From ECT2AJA-110-A sp035399845 (GTDB lineage: Bacteria > Planctomycetota > Phycisphaerae > UBA1845 > UTPLA1): a stretch of DNA of 64,000 bases. Below, one piece after another: positions 25,902 to 34,169 of this stretch; positions within the stretch are counted from its first letter, which is position 1, and each line of letters begins with the position of its first letter. The stretch is taken from the NCBI GenBank assembly GCA_035399845.1, contig DAOPJV010000011.1, positions 62,001 to 126,000 on the forward strand, given 5' to 3'. The notes beneath the pieces were generated by a model. The model did not search any database. It was given only the letters and a program-made list of their open reading frames with translations, and was not told where the DNA came from. Both the position numbers and the translations under genes were made by a program.

Positions 25902-26300
25902 ATGGAACGAAACAAACTCATCGCCCTCGGGTTACTGATCGTCGCGACGATCGCCGTCGTCTGGGCGACACGAGGCGCCGGCGAGGAGGATCACTCCAAC
26001 GATCCGGCCTACGCCACTGTCTGGCGTTGCGCCAAGTGCGACGCCACGTTTGAACTACTGCCGCGCGATCGCGCCGAGGCCCTGAAGCTGGAGAACGCGC
26101 CGCCGATTCTCTGCAACATGTGCAGGGAGCAGGCGGCCTACCAGGTCATCGGCTGCCCCGTCTGCGGCACGCTCTACTTCGGGCCGGAAGTCCCGGGCGC
26201 GTCGGGGTTCTGCCCCGTCTGCCATCCGAAGAAGACGCCGCCGGAGCCGCCGCCGGACATTCCGGAGGAAGAAAAGCGGCCCATCACGAATCGGAACTGA
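25902..26300 (+). CDS. Membrane-anchored zinc-ribbon protein
   Basis: 132 aa. One N-terminal membrane helix (LIALGLLIVATIAVVWAT), then a soluble part with three Cys pairs: CAKC (about 43-46), CNMC (about 71-74) and GCPVCGTLYFGP...GFCPVC, giving at least one rubredoxin/zinc-ribbon site. The tail is Pro/Glu-rich (KKTPPEPPPDIPEEEKRP). No catalytic motif. It ends 5 bp before the pseudopilin start, so the two are probably co-transcribed. Confidence 0.75.
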   Translation: MERNKLIALGLLIVATIAVVWATRGAGEEDHSNDPAYATVWRCAKCDATFELLPRDRAEALKLENAPPILCNMCREQAAYQVIGCPVCGTLYFGPEVPGASGFCPVCHPKKTPPEPPPDIPEEEKRPITNRN

Positions 26301-26305
26301 AGGCC

Positions 26306-27286
26306 ATGCGATCGCACGTCGCGCCAACTCGAATCACGAACACCAGAAACCGGATGCTGGTCATGAACATAGCAACACACAACGCGATCGGCCGACGCGC
26401 GCCACACAGGCGGGCGCTGTCGGCCTTTACCCTGCTCGAACTGCTCATCGTGATCGCGATCATCGCCCTGCTGATCTCGATCCTGATCCCCGCCCTCTCG
26501 TCGGCGCGATGCGAGGCCGCCAAGGTCAAATGCCTCGCCCAGCTTCGAGAGATCTGCGGCGCGACGCAGCTCTACTGGGACGATCAGAAGACCTACACGC
26601 TGCCGTGGTACACCGTGGGGCCCGCCCTGCGCCGACCGCCGCAGGTCTATTACAACGTCACGGAAGTGACGCCCTGGGTCTTCGGCGGTTTCAAGGCGCC
26701 CAACCCCGATCTGGAGGCGGATCCGGAAACAGACAGCACGCTCTATCCGACGAACATCCGACCGCTCAACAAGTACATCGACCCCACGGCGCCGCCCGAG
26801 GGAATCATCGATCTCTACATCTGCCCCAACGATCGATCGTGGCAGACGGCCCTCATCGGCGACTCGACACCGACGTGGGAGCCCGAGACGACGCGCTCGT
26901 CGTGGGAGGCCAACGGCAGCAGCTACGGTCTCAACTCGCGCTTCATGCAGGGCTACTGGGGAAGCGGCGGCGACTCCGGCGACTTTGTCTTCGACAACAA
27001 CGGCGATCCGCACGACGAATACGCCGCGCGCATCGCCCGCTACATGATCGGCGGCGACGCGTCCCGCTTCGTCCTGTGGATGGAGCACGGCTTCTACAGC
27101 TCGACCTATCGCGCGTCGCTCTCACTGCCGAACCAGGCGGCCCCGCCGCGCAAGGGCTGGCACTGCAAGTTCGCCAACTGGACGATGGCCTTCGCCGACG
27201 GCCACGCCGGCGCCTACAACTGGGACACACGCCTCGTGACCAACCCCAACGGCACGATCTGGCAGCCGAACTTTGATCCGTTTTAG
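26306..27286 (+). CDS. Type II secretion/type IV pilin-like prepilin (planctomycete pseudopilin)
   Basis: 326 aa. The prepilin N-terminal methylation segment (SAFTLLELLIVIAIIALLIS, then ILIPALSSAR) is at residues about 38-68: cleavage before Phe, Glu at +5, long hydrophobic helix. The body has the H-x-G style planctomycete pseudopilin features, including a C-terminal WTMAFADGHAGAYNWDTR (residues about 292-309) typical of these proteins. Residue -1 is Ala instead of Gly. ATG 26306 is chosen (GAAGG close by); 26354 and 26363 would give shorter leaders and are possible. Function: fibre or secretion-associated surface protein, by family. Confidence 0.88.
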   Translation: MRSHVAPTRITNTRNRMLVMNIATHNAIGRRAPHRRALSAFTLLELLIVIAIIALLISILIPALSSARCEAAKVKCLAQLREICGATQLYWDDQKTYTLPWYTVGPALRRPPQVYYNVTEVTPWVFGGFKAPNPDLEADPETDSTLYPTNIRPLNKYIDPTAPPEGIIDLYICPNDRSWQTALIGDSTPTWEPETTRSSWEANGSSYGLNSRFMQGYWGSGGDSGDFVFDNNGDPHDEYAARIARYMIGGDASRFVLWMEHGFYSSTYRASLSLPNQAAPPRKGWHCKFANWTMAFADGHAGAYNWDTRLVTNPNGTIWQPNFDPF

Positions 27287-27362
27287 CGCAGGGAGCCGGC
27301 GTCGGCCGCGACGATGAAGCGGCGAAGTCATTTGGCCCGCGGATTCAGCGATTGGGGCGCGA

Positions 27363-28607
27363 CTATGGCGCCAGCAGCGCGCCAACAAATCCCGCGACAT
27401 CGTTCCCATCGACATTCCCATCGCCGTCGAAGTCGGCGAGATGGCGATTGCATGGCGGATGATCGGCCTGATACGCATCGGGATCGATTAGCGCCTGTGC
27501 GAATGGAACAATGTCGTTCGCGTCCAGCGCGCAGTCGCAGTTCATGTCCCCGCCCGTGATCGTCAGGCAGGGCAGTGTCACCCGCCAGATACCGGAGGCC
27601 GAGCTTCCCTGATAACTCCAGCCGGTCCCGAGGTAGGTCACGCCGTCGAGACTGACGCTCTCCAGCGAGAACAGAAAGCCATCCGGCGGCTCGACGCCAT
27701 GATTCTGCAGCAGCGAATGAAGCGAAAAGGTCCCCGTCTCGCTCGACCAGACAAGAGGATCCTGGCGTCCGACAACGATCGAGCCATCGCCGCTGACCGA
27801 ACCGATATTCTGCGATGTCATGCCGATGTCGACCGGTCCTTCGTCCTCCGTCCAGCGAATCGCAAGAATCGTCCCGAATTGATTTCCAACGGCCACGGAA
27901 CCGTCGGCGCTCAGTCCGGCGAGCCCAAGGTCCTGAACGTCGATCGGCGGCGCGCTCAACGCGCCGTTCGTCCAGAGACAGGAGTAGTAGTGGTCGAACT
28001 GTCCGATCTCCATGGTCCCGAGGATCACATTGCCGTCGTCACTGATATCCCGCACCATCACGCTCCATACCGCGGGCGCCTGAACGCTGAGTTCCTCGAC
28101 CTGAGTTTCGCCGTCGACGCGCGTCCATCGCACGGCCGCCCACTGCGTCGGTCCCACTCGGACATTTCCGCCCATGACATTTCCATCGCCGCTGATCGCG
28201 GTGGCGAACGAAGGGTTCCCACTCAGCGAGGCGGGCAGCGGCAGCGTCTCGTATCCATCGGCCGCCGACCAGCGAATCGCGTTCCCGTTGCTTCCGCCGA
28301 CGAAAGCGTCGCCATCCCGATTGACGGCGCCGGGCGTCGCATCCTCGAATCCCGGCGCGTCGAGGAACTCGAATCCGCCGGATTGCGTCCATCGAAAAAT
28401 CCGCTGGCCGGCGCCGGACGTCATGCCGAAGAGCGTCGTTGCGTCACCGCTTGCGGTAAACCAGGCGACGTTGTACCCGCCGCCCGGGAAGCCGATGACC
28501 TCGACAACCTGGGCGCTCGCTGAGTTGAGCGAGACCAGCAGGCGTAGGATTGAAAATGCGGAGACGATGGCGAAACGGCGGCGCGCCGTCGCTCGAGAAT
28601 GAGACAT
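27363..28607 (-). CDS. Secreted HAF-repeat beta-propeller protein with C-terminal dockerin-like domain
   Basis: 414 aa. ATG 28607 has GGAGG seven nt upstream. The signal peptide (FAIVSAFSILRLLVSLNSAS) is followed by about six repeats of the type AVNRDGDAFVGGS...AIRWSAADG, the HAF extracellular repeat (xxVSxDGxxVVG...AxRWT), predicted to form a beta-propeller. The C-terminus has two calcium-loop motifs (GGDMNCDCALDANDI and ADFDGDGNVDGNDV), the dockerin-like tail frequent in planctomycete secreted proteins. Likely cell-surface; no enzymatic residues seen. Confidence 0.87.
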   Translation of the reverse strand: MSHSRATARRRFAIVSAFSILRLLVSLNSASAQVVEVIGFPGGGYNVAWFTASGDATTLFGMTSGAGQRIFRWTQSGGFEFLDAPGFEDATPGAVNRDGDAFVGGSNGNAIRWSAADGYETLPLPASLSGNPSFATAISGDGNVMGGNVRVGPTQWAAVRWTRVDGETQVEELSVQAPAVWSVMVRDISDDGNVILGTMEIGQFDHYYSCLWTNGALSAPPIDVQDLGLAGLSADGSVAVGNQFGTILAIRWTEDEGPVDIGMTSQNIGSVSGDGSIVVGRQDPLVWSSETGTFSLHSLLQNHGVEPPDGFLFSLESVSLDGVTYLGTGWSYQGSSASGIWRVTLPCLTITGGDMNCDCALDANDIVPFAQALIDPDAYQADHPPCNRHLADFDGDGNVDGNDVAGFVGALLAP

Positions 28608-28785
28608 GATGTGACCTCCGGCGACCGATGGGCGTCCCTGGCGCACGCAATTCCGCCGGCATTCCCGCCGCGCCACGGCGCCCGCCCAGACGACGACAAC
28701 GCCGCGACCCTTCCGGACCGCATCCAGCAGCCCGAACCGCGGTCACTCGACTCCAGGGACAACTCTCTCACTGCGATCTTAGTCG

Positions 28786-28846
28786 CCGGCCAAGTGTCGG
28801 CCGGCCAGGTGTCGGCTGGGTGTCGGCCAGGTGTCGGCTGGGTCGG
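28786..28846. repeat. Short tandem repeat of GTGTCGG-type units
   Basis: Two 15-bp units (CCGGCCAAGTGTCGG, CCGGCCAGGTGTCGG) followed by shortened units CTGGGTGTCGG, CCAGGTGTCGG and CTGGGTCGG. It lies about 180 bp upstream of the HAF-repeat gene start and is non-coding. Confidence 0.8.
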
Positions 28847-29086
28847 ATTGCGGCGCCGGCGACGACTCGCCCCGGCGGGGACGAATTGAGAATCGCCCGC
28901 CCCATCAAGGGCGGTTTGGCGACACGCCTCCGCACCTGGCCATCCCACAGGAACGGCGCGCTTTGCGGCGCCGTCGCCCCCGCGCGCGTGCCACTGGTCG
29001 GCTTGCCCGACGCTGTCCGGGAATTCGAGTGAGGATTTCCGATCTGCAGAACCGTCGTAAACGCCAGTGTTTCCAAGGCCAACACA

Positions 29087-29193
29087 GCTCCGAAGGAGCG
29101 TCAGTTTTTAGCCACGGGTGGAGCGGAGACCGCATAGCGGTCGGAGCGCAACCCGTGGTAAGCGTTTTTCCTCGGGTTTAGCCCTGAAAGGGC
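29087..29193 (+). repeat. Composite tri-hairpin element, copy 1
   Basis: Small hairpin GCTCC-GAA-GGAGC (29087-29099), long imperfect hairpin with ends CCACGGGT (29112-29119) / ACCCGTGG (29151-29158) and inner GACCGC / GCGGTC-type arms, small hairpin GCCCT-GAA-AGGGC (29181-29193). The small hairpins start 94 bp apart. Confidence 0.88.
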
Positions 29194-29388
29194 GACACAA
29201 TTCCCGGACAGGCTCGGCTTGCCCGCCAACGCCTCGACCGCGCCATGAACGCCACGAATCATGGACAATTCCCAGCCGCGTTGGCGCGCGTGCCACTGGA
29301 CGGCTAGCCCGAAGCTGTCCGGAAATTCGACGGATTGGCGCGAGCAAGCCAATTGTGAGAAGGCGCCTGTGTTTGCAGGCATGATTTC

Positions 29389-29495
29389 GCTCTGAAGGAG
29401 CGACACAGGATAGCCCGGGGTCAGCGCAGACCGCAACGCGGTCGAAGCGCAACCCCGGGTTTGGATTATTTTCTCGAAATTAGCCCTGAAGGGGC
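29389..29495 (+). repeat. Composite tri-hairpin element, copy 2
   Basis: Small hairpin GCTCT-GAA-GGAGC (29389-29401, one T-G wobble), long hairpin ends CCCGGGGT (29414-29421) / ACCCCGGG (29452-29459) with inner GACCGC / GCGGTC, small hairpin GCCCT-GAA-GGGGC (29483-29495, one wobble). Spacing 94 bp. Confidence 0.9.
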
Positions 29496-29583
29496 GTCAC
29501 AATTCCCGGACAGCCTCCGGCTTGCCCACCAACGCCTCGGCCACGACGTGAACGCCACGATTCATGGACAATTCCCGGCCGCG

Positions 29584-29735
29584 CGCGTGCCACTGGTCGG
29601 CTTGCCCGCCAGTGCATCGGCCGCGCCATGAACGCCACGAATTATGGACGATTCCCGGCCGCGTCGACCTTTCCCAGAGAGACAGGAACCGGCGCCGATC
29701 CGAGCCCGCGTCGCCGTCATACCGAACGGACCGCG
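29584..29735. repeat. ~150-bp dispersed repeat, copy near 29.6 kb
   Basis: Starts GCGTGCCACTGGTCGGCTTG and continues through GAACGCCACGA, ATGGACGATTCCCGGCCGCG and GATCCGAGCCCG. A similar stretch occurs at 37398-37553 (ACGGGTCGGCTTGCCCGCC, ATGGATGATTCCCGGCCGCG, GATCCGGGCCCGAGTCGCC). Its first 65 bp are also found at 29215-29280 and, directly adjacent, at 29518-29582. Confidence 0.82.
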
Positions 29736-29841
29736 TGGTCGATTCGTACCCGTCGCGTCGCGCCGGGCGTCATCGATTGTCAGCGTTGTTCAAAATGTGC
29801 CCGGCGTTCGTCCGCGCGATCGGCGCCGCGGGTCGTCGCTG

Positions 29842-29894
29842 TGCATGCGCAGGTGTCAAGGGGGCGGCCGCCACAGAAATCCCCCGCTTTTGGC
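29842..29894 (+). repeat. Left inverted repeat flanking ietAS
   Basis: Contains TGCATGCGC, then TGTCAAGGGGGCGGCCGCC (29854-29872), then ATCCCCCGCT (29879-29888) and TGGC. The same blocks, in the same order and opposite orientation, occur at 33691-33746 beyond ietS. Sequence outside these ends is unrelated. Confidence 0.88.
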
Positions 29895-30122
29895 ACGGCA
29901 TGATGCTCATACCTAACCTACCACGCCGGTGCTCGCCCACACCGTTTTTTTGCCGCTTTGGGACGGCCGGTTTTGCGCCTTCTAGGCCTCGGCGTGCCCC
30001 GGATCGGGCCAAGTGCCGATATGTATGATACGGGAGCCGCGATAGGTTAGAATACACAGGACGAATGTCGCCGTGTGACATCGCCTACCTGCATATCGTC
30101 CACTTACGAGTCCGCAACCGAA

Positions 30123-31112
30123 ATGGCAACGGCCCAGCAACTAAAAGCGCTAATCGAGAGTTTCACGGAACACGACCAGCAGCGGTTTCTTTCCGTGGCC
30201 TCTCAAATTGCGGCGCATGCTGCGCGAGGCGGTAAAGACAAACTCGCAAGGGATCTCTTGACGCTCATTGAACAGGCTCGCAAACGCACGCCAAGCAATC
30301 GCCAAGAGAGAGAGACGGTTCCGATCGCCCAGCCAACAGGCGAGCTATCAGGGCTCGTATCAGCGTCTTTCCCCAAGACGCGCCTCGGCGATATGGTCCT
30401 AGCGGCTTCGCTTCGCGAGCGGCTCAAGCGAGTACTACTTGAGTATCGCCAAGTTAGCCGCCTACACTCGCACGGCCTTATGCCCCGACGGAAGCTCCTC
30501 CTTCTCGGCCCCCCCGGCTGCGGCAAGTCAATGACAGCGACAGCGTTGGCAGGAGAGCTGCATCTACCTCTGCTCACGGTCCAATTTCACACGCTGATCA
30601 CCAAATTCATGGGCGAAACCGCCGCAAAGCTCCGGCTCGTATTCGACGCCATGCAACAATCGCGTGGCGTTTACCTGTTCGATGAATTCGACGCCATTGG
30701 GACACATCGTCAATCCGGCCACGATGTCGGCGAAATCCGGCGGGTACTCAATTCGTTTCTCGTATTTCTTGAACAAGACAATTCCGGGAGCATCGTCATA
30801 TGCGCCAGCAACCTCGAAAACGCATTAGATGCTGCACTGTTTCGTCGCTTTGATGATGTACTTCACTACGAAAAGCCGAACGGCCAAATGAGCAGGCGAC
30901 TGATCGAGGCTCGACTCGCAGCCTTCGGTCCGTTATGGTCACAATGGAAATCCGTATTGGGCCTGTGCACTGGCATGTCCCATGCGGATATTGTCAAAGC
31001 CTGTGAGGATGCCGCCAAGGAAGCGGTTTTGTCAGATCGGACCACCATCAAAGCGGAAGAGCTACGCAAGGCGCTCCGGCATCGAAGGCATCCATCACAG
31101 GGAGACCGTTGA
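30123..31112 (+). CDS. ietA: IetA-type AAA+ ATPase (defence / toxin-antitoxin partner of subtilase)
   Basis: 329 aa AAA+ ATPase. Walker A GPPGCGKS at 129-136, Walker B VYLFDE at 183-188, sensor-1 Asn230 in ICASN and an arginine-finger-like RR at 241-242 in LFRRFD place it in the classic AAA (FtsH/spastin-like) group. The N-terminal 100 residues are helical and family-specific. The gene order, an AAA ATPase immediately followed by a subtilisin-like protease, is that of ietAS, described as a toxin-antitoxin pair on an Agrobacterium plasmid and later as an anti-phage system. The coding DNA is visibly less GC-rich than neighbouring genes, suggesting transfer. ATG 30123 starts the conserved protein; ribosome site weak. 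19 bp separate it from ietS. Confidence 0.88.
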   Translation: MATAQQLKALIESFTEHDQQRFLSVASQIAAHAARGGKDKLARDLLTLIEQARKRTPSNRQERETVPIAQPTGELSGLVSASFPKTRLGDMVLAASLRERLKRVLLEYRQVSRLHSHGLMPRRKLLLLGPPGCGKSMTATALAGELHLPLLTVQFHTLITKFMGETAAKLRLVFDAMQQSRGVYLFDEFDAIGTHRQSGHDVGEIRRVLNSFLVFLEQDNSGSIVICASNLENALDAALFRRFDDVLHYEKPNGQMSRRLIEARLAAFGPLWSQWKSVLGLCTGMSHADIVKACEDAAKEAVLSDRTTIKAEELRKALRHRRHPSQGDR

Positions 31113-31131
31113 TCTCGTTAGGGGCCAAAGG

Positions 31132-33621
31132 ATGGCGAAACATCCTCATATCGAAGTTCGGACTCCAGGCCAACAAATCGACTACACGAATCCAAGTAAC
31201 ACTCGAGGCAGATTTAGGATCCCCACGCGAAATGCTCGCCAGCACGCACAAAAACTGCTCAGCGATATAAGTCAAGCTGAACGTGTCGCCCAAGAAGTAG
31301 CAGACGAGACTGGTCACGAGATACACAATATTTGCTTGGAAATCACGAGCGAAGCCGACTACGAACTGAAACTGGACAGTCTCGAAAATCGTGCACTTCG
31401 AACAGAACTTCGGTCCGTCACCAGACGCGAGAATCGAATTATTGCGACTGTCTTTGTCCCTGAAGGAAAACTATCAGGGTTTGTCAAGAAGATTGAATCG
31501 TATGGTCAAGGAGTGCCAGAACCAACAGAAACAGGCCAATCCCCACGTCCCCGAAACGAGAAGCTGGTCGCCGGGATTAGCGAGGTCCGATTCCCTGTTC
31601 TGCAATCGTTCTGGACCGACGAAGCCGAGCTCTTCCCGACAACAGACACTGAACAAATCTGGTGGGAGGTCTGGATACGAATCAAGAGCGACGATTCACC
31701 GGAAACAGTACTAGACGAGTTCAAGGCTGTTCTGGCCGCAGCTGATTTCCGCTTTAGCAGAAATTGGATTCGATTTCCAGAGCGAGTTGTCTTCTTGGCA
31801 TGGGGCGCGGCGGCCGAGTGGATGGGAGTGTTTGTTCCAGTTCTGGACAGACTCGCCGAGCTGCGCCGCGCCAAGGAAATCCCCACGGAGTACGTCGAAC
31901 TGGGCGCCACCGATCAGGCAGCGCATGTCAACGAGCTGGCGCAACGCCTGGACCCACCCACGGCGGCCACCACCGCGGTTTGCCTTCTCGACTACGGCGT
32001 GCAATCTGCCCACCCACTGTTGTCAGCCGCACTCGCACAGGAAGATGTGCTTTCACTTGATCCTGCTTGGAGCGGAGTGGACCCAATCTGGCGTCATGGC
32101 ACTGAAATGGCTGGGTTGGTGCTCTTCGGCGAGTCCCTCCCCGAAAACCTCGCAGGCGCTGATACTCTGCAACTGGAATATTGGCTTGAGTCTGTTCAGC
32201 TTTTTCGAAGTGGTGAGCGCCACGCACCTGATACGTGGGGAAAAGTAACTCAATCTAGCGTCGCTCTGGCGGAGGCAAACAAGCCGCGAAGGTCGCGCGT
32301 TGTGTGTATGGCTGCGACGGCGGATGACCGAGGCCGCGATAACGGTCGCCCGTCTCAGTGGTCTGCAGGCATTGATGAATACGCGTCCGGGTACCTAGAT
32401 GACATTCGCCGTCTTTTCATCATCTCGGCGGGTAACGTCGATCCAATAAGCACACCGGATTATTCCTACTTGGAAAGCAATATAGCATCGTCTCGAATCG
32501 AAGATCCGGGCCAGAGTTGGAACGCGCTAACGGTCGGCGCCTTTACAAGTCGAGTACACATCCAGTCTGCCGACTTCGATGGTCATACGCCAGTCGCTCC
32601 CGCCAGTGGCTTGTGCCCCTCAAGCAGAACATCTGTTGGCTGGGATAACAAATTGTGGCCATTAAAGCCGGACATTGTTATGGAGGGGGGCAACTATGCT
32701 CAATCACCCGATGCGCAGATCCTCCACTGCGACGACCTATGTCTGTTGACCACAACGATGGATGCGTCGGGACGGCAATTGACTACGATGCGGGACACGA
32801 GCGCCGCAACAGCACTTGCGTCTCGATACGGCGCTCTGTTGATGGCGCAGTATCCCCGACTCTGGCCTGAAACGGTACGTGGCCTGCTCGTCCACTCTGC
32901 CGAGTGGACTGATGAGATGTGTCGTCAGGTCCCTGGAACTAGCAGAGCCGACAAGCATAAGCGGCTGCGCTGTTTCGGGTACGGCGTACCGGACCTAGGT
33001 CGGGCTCGGCACACTGTCGAGAATTGTGTTTCCCTGATCCATCAAGGTGCGATCCAACCGTTCAAACGGGTTGGATCAGAAGCCAAACCAAACAAATTCG
33101 CACTCCACGCGCTCCCTTGGCCGCGCGACGTGCTTCGTGACCTCCACAATCAGGATGTCACGGTACGAATTACGCTTTCTTATTTCATTGAGCCCAGTCC
33201 GCAAGGGCGTGGCTGGAAATCGAAGTATCGATATGCGTCACATGGATTGCGATTCAGAATGCGGGGCCCCAGTGAAGGTGATACGGCATTTCGACGTCGA
33301 GTTAGCAAGGCTGAGTGGGAGGATGGAGCTGAACGTCCGTCAACGAGCGACCCGATCGAATGGGAGATTGGCTACGACAATCGATCAAACGGATCTATAC
33401 ACTCCGACTGGTTCAAGGCCCCTGCTGCCGATGTGGCACGGTGTGACCAGATCGCCATCTTCCCAACAAGCGGTTGGTGGCGAGAGCGGAAACACCTAAA
33501 TTGCGTTGAAAAGACGTGCCGCTATGCGCTGATCATCACAATCAGCAGTAACGCAACCGACATCGACCTATACACGCCCATAGCGCAAGAAATCGGGTTA
33601 GTCACAGAAATCACGACGTAG
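31132..33621 (+). CDS. ietS: IetS-type subtilisin-like serine protease
   Basis: 829 aa S8-family protease without a signal peptide, hence cytoplasmic. The catalytic triad is complete: Asp287 in CLLDYGVQSAHP, His322 in WRHGTEMAG, Ser557 in DTSAATALA, with oxyanion-hole Asn435 in ISAGN. The N-terminal about 280 residues are a non-catalytic domain rich in Arg/Glu, and about 230 residues follow the protease core. ATG 31132 with TAGGGG upstream is preferred over an upstream extension that would overlap ietA. In ietAS the ATPase is thought to control or pair with the protease; target proteins are unknown. Lower GC than flanking genes, and enclosed with ietA by inverted repeats. Confidence 0.9.
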   Translation: MAKHPHIEVRTPGQQIDYTNPSNTRGRFRIPTRNARQHAQKLLSDISQAERVAQEVADETGHEIHNICLEITSEADYELKLDSLENRALRTELRSVTRRENRIIATVFVPEGKLSGFVKKIESYGQGVPEPTETGQSPRPRNEKLVAGISEVRFPVLQSFWTDEAELFPTTDTEQIWWEVWIRIKSDDSPETVLDEFKAVLAAADFRFSRNWIRFPERVVFLAWGAAAEWMGVFVPVLDRLAELRRAKEIPTEYVELGATDQAAHVNELAQRLDPPTAATTAVCLLDYGVQSAHPLLSAALAQEDVLSLDPAWSGVDPIWRHGTEMAGLVLFGESLPENLAGADTLQLEYWLESVQLFRSGERHAPDTWGKVTQSSVALAEANKPRRSRVVCMAATADDRGRDNGRPSQWSAGIDEYASGYLDDIRRLFIISAGNVDPISTPDYSYLESNIASSRIEDPGQSWNALTVGAFTSRVHIQSADFDGHTPVAPASGLCPSSRTSVGWDNKLWPLKPDIVMEGGNYAQSPDAQILHCDDLCLLTTTMDASGRQLTTMRDTSAATALASRYGALLMAQYPRLWPETVRGLLVHSAEWTDEMCRQVPGTSRADKHKRLRCFGYGVPDLGRARHTVENCVSLIHQGAIQPFKRVGSEAKPNKFALHALPWPRDVLRDLHNQDVTVRITLSYFIEPSPQGRGWKSKYRYASHGLRFRMRGPSEGDTAFRRRVSKAEWEDGAERPSTSDPIEWEIGYDNRSNGSIHSDWFKAPAADVARCDQIAIFPTSGWWRERKHLNCVEKTCRYALIITISSNATDIDLYTPIAQEIGLVTEITT

Positions 33622-33690
33622 TCCAGTACAGTACGCGACCGCTTCGCTGCAATCCGCGCCTGTATCATAGACGAGTCGCCGCCCGCCCTC

Positions 33691-33746
33691 GCCAACAGCG
33701 GGGGATCGTTAAGGGGGCGGCCGCCCCCTTGACATTCGCGCATGCA
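33691..33746 (-). repeat. Right inverted repeat flanking ietAS, with 20-bp palindrome
   Basis: Read on the minus strand: GCGCATGCA-complement end, TGTCAAGGGGGCGGCCGCC (33716-33734), ATCCCCCGCT (33697-33706), TGGC. This is the inverse of 29842-29894. Its centre is a perfect palindrome AAGGGGGCGGCCGCCCCCTT (33711-33730); the left copy has only the inner part. Confidence 0.88.
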
Positions 33747-34056
33747 GACCCGAATCCCGAATAAGCCAACCCGTCGAGCGAATCGCCATCGGCAATGCGG
33801 CGTCGAACCGACAGACCGCCTGTGGTAACGACCACATCAAGACCCCTGAATGCCGCGTCCAACGCCCCGCTCGCTGCCAATTCCGCACCAATCAAACCGA
33901 AAGCGCCACCAAACGCCGCATTTGCAGCGCCCTTCGCCCCGTTTGCGGCGCCAATCGCCCCAGCCGCCCCACCAAACGCAACATTTGCCGCAACATCTGC
34001 GCCATCCGCCCGCGCCAATGCCGCAAACTCGCCACCCAACGCCGCGGCGCAGCCAC

Positions 34057-34091
34057 CATTCTGCATTTTGCATTTCACATTCTGCATTCTG
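34057..34091 (+). repeat. Five tandem heptamers CATTCTG
   Basis: CATTCTG, CATTTTG, CATTTCA, CATTCTG, CATTCTG in perfect register, 78 bp upstream of the FN3-like gene start. Such 7-8 bp arrays also occur inside uvrA (583-622). Confidence 0.9.
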
Positions 34092-34169
34092 ACCGCAACC
34101 AGCGAACCAATCCGCCCGATACCCGCGTTATCGCCATCCAGCCGCGCCGTCGCGCGGGGAGCCTTCGCT

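Larger units (their letters stand above)
28608..30122. other. 1.5-kb gene-free repeat region upstream of ietA
   Basis: Contains no convincing gene; every ORF is out of register with ribosome sites and is made of repeat sequence. It holds a short tandem repeat (28786-28846), two composite tri-hairpin elements (29087-29193, 29389-29495), GCGCGTGCCACTGG-type repeats (28981-29029, 29287-29331), a roughly 65 bp repeat in three copies (29215-29280, 29518-29582, 29598-29663) and the left inverted repeat of the ietAS segment (29842-29894). The ietA promoter should lie between 29895 and 30122; a TAGAAT at about 30048 has no clear -35. Confidence 0.75.
33622..34169. other. Gap between ietS and FN3-like gene with repeats
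   Basis: No credible gene. Holds the right inverted repeat of the ietAS segment (33691-33746), a degenerate repetitive tract about 33850-34040 built of CCAAACGCCGCATTTGC-like units, and five tandem heptamers at 34057-34091. The apparent long ORFs here translate the repetitive tract into Ala/Pro- or Ala/Gly-only sequence. Confidence 0.7.

Noticed and set aside
28786..28846. Tandem repeat considered as a CRISPR array
   Set aside because: Units are adjacent with no spacers and shrink in length; no cas genes nearby.
28608..30122. tRNA, rRNA or riboswitch genes in the large gaps of the window
   Set aside because: I looked for T-loop (GGTTCGANTCC) and acceptor-stem patterns in the larger intergenic gaps and found none; hairpins there belong to the repeat families.
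29842..33746. ietAS segment as a transposon with its own transposase
   Set aside because: Only the two ietAS genes are inside; no transposase or integrase motif and no clear target-site duplication could be seen.
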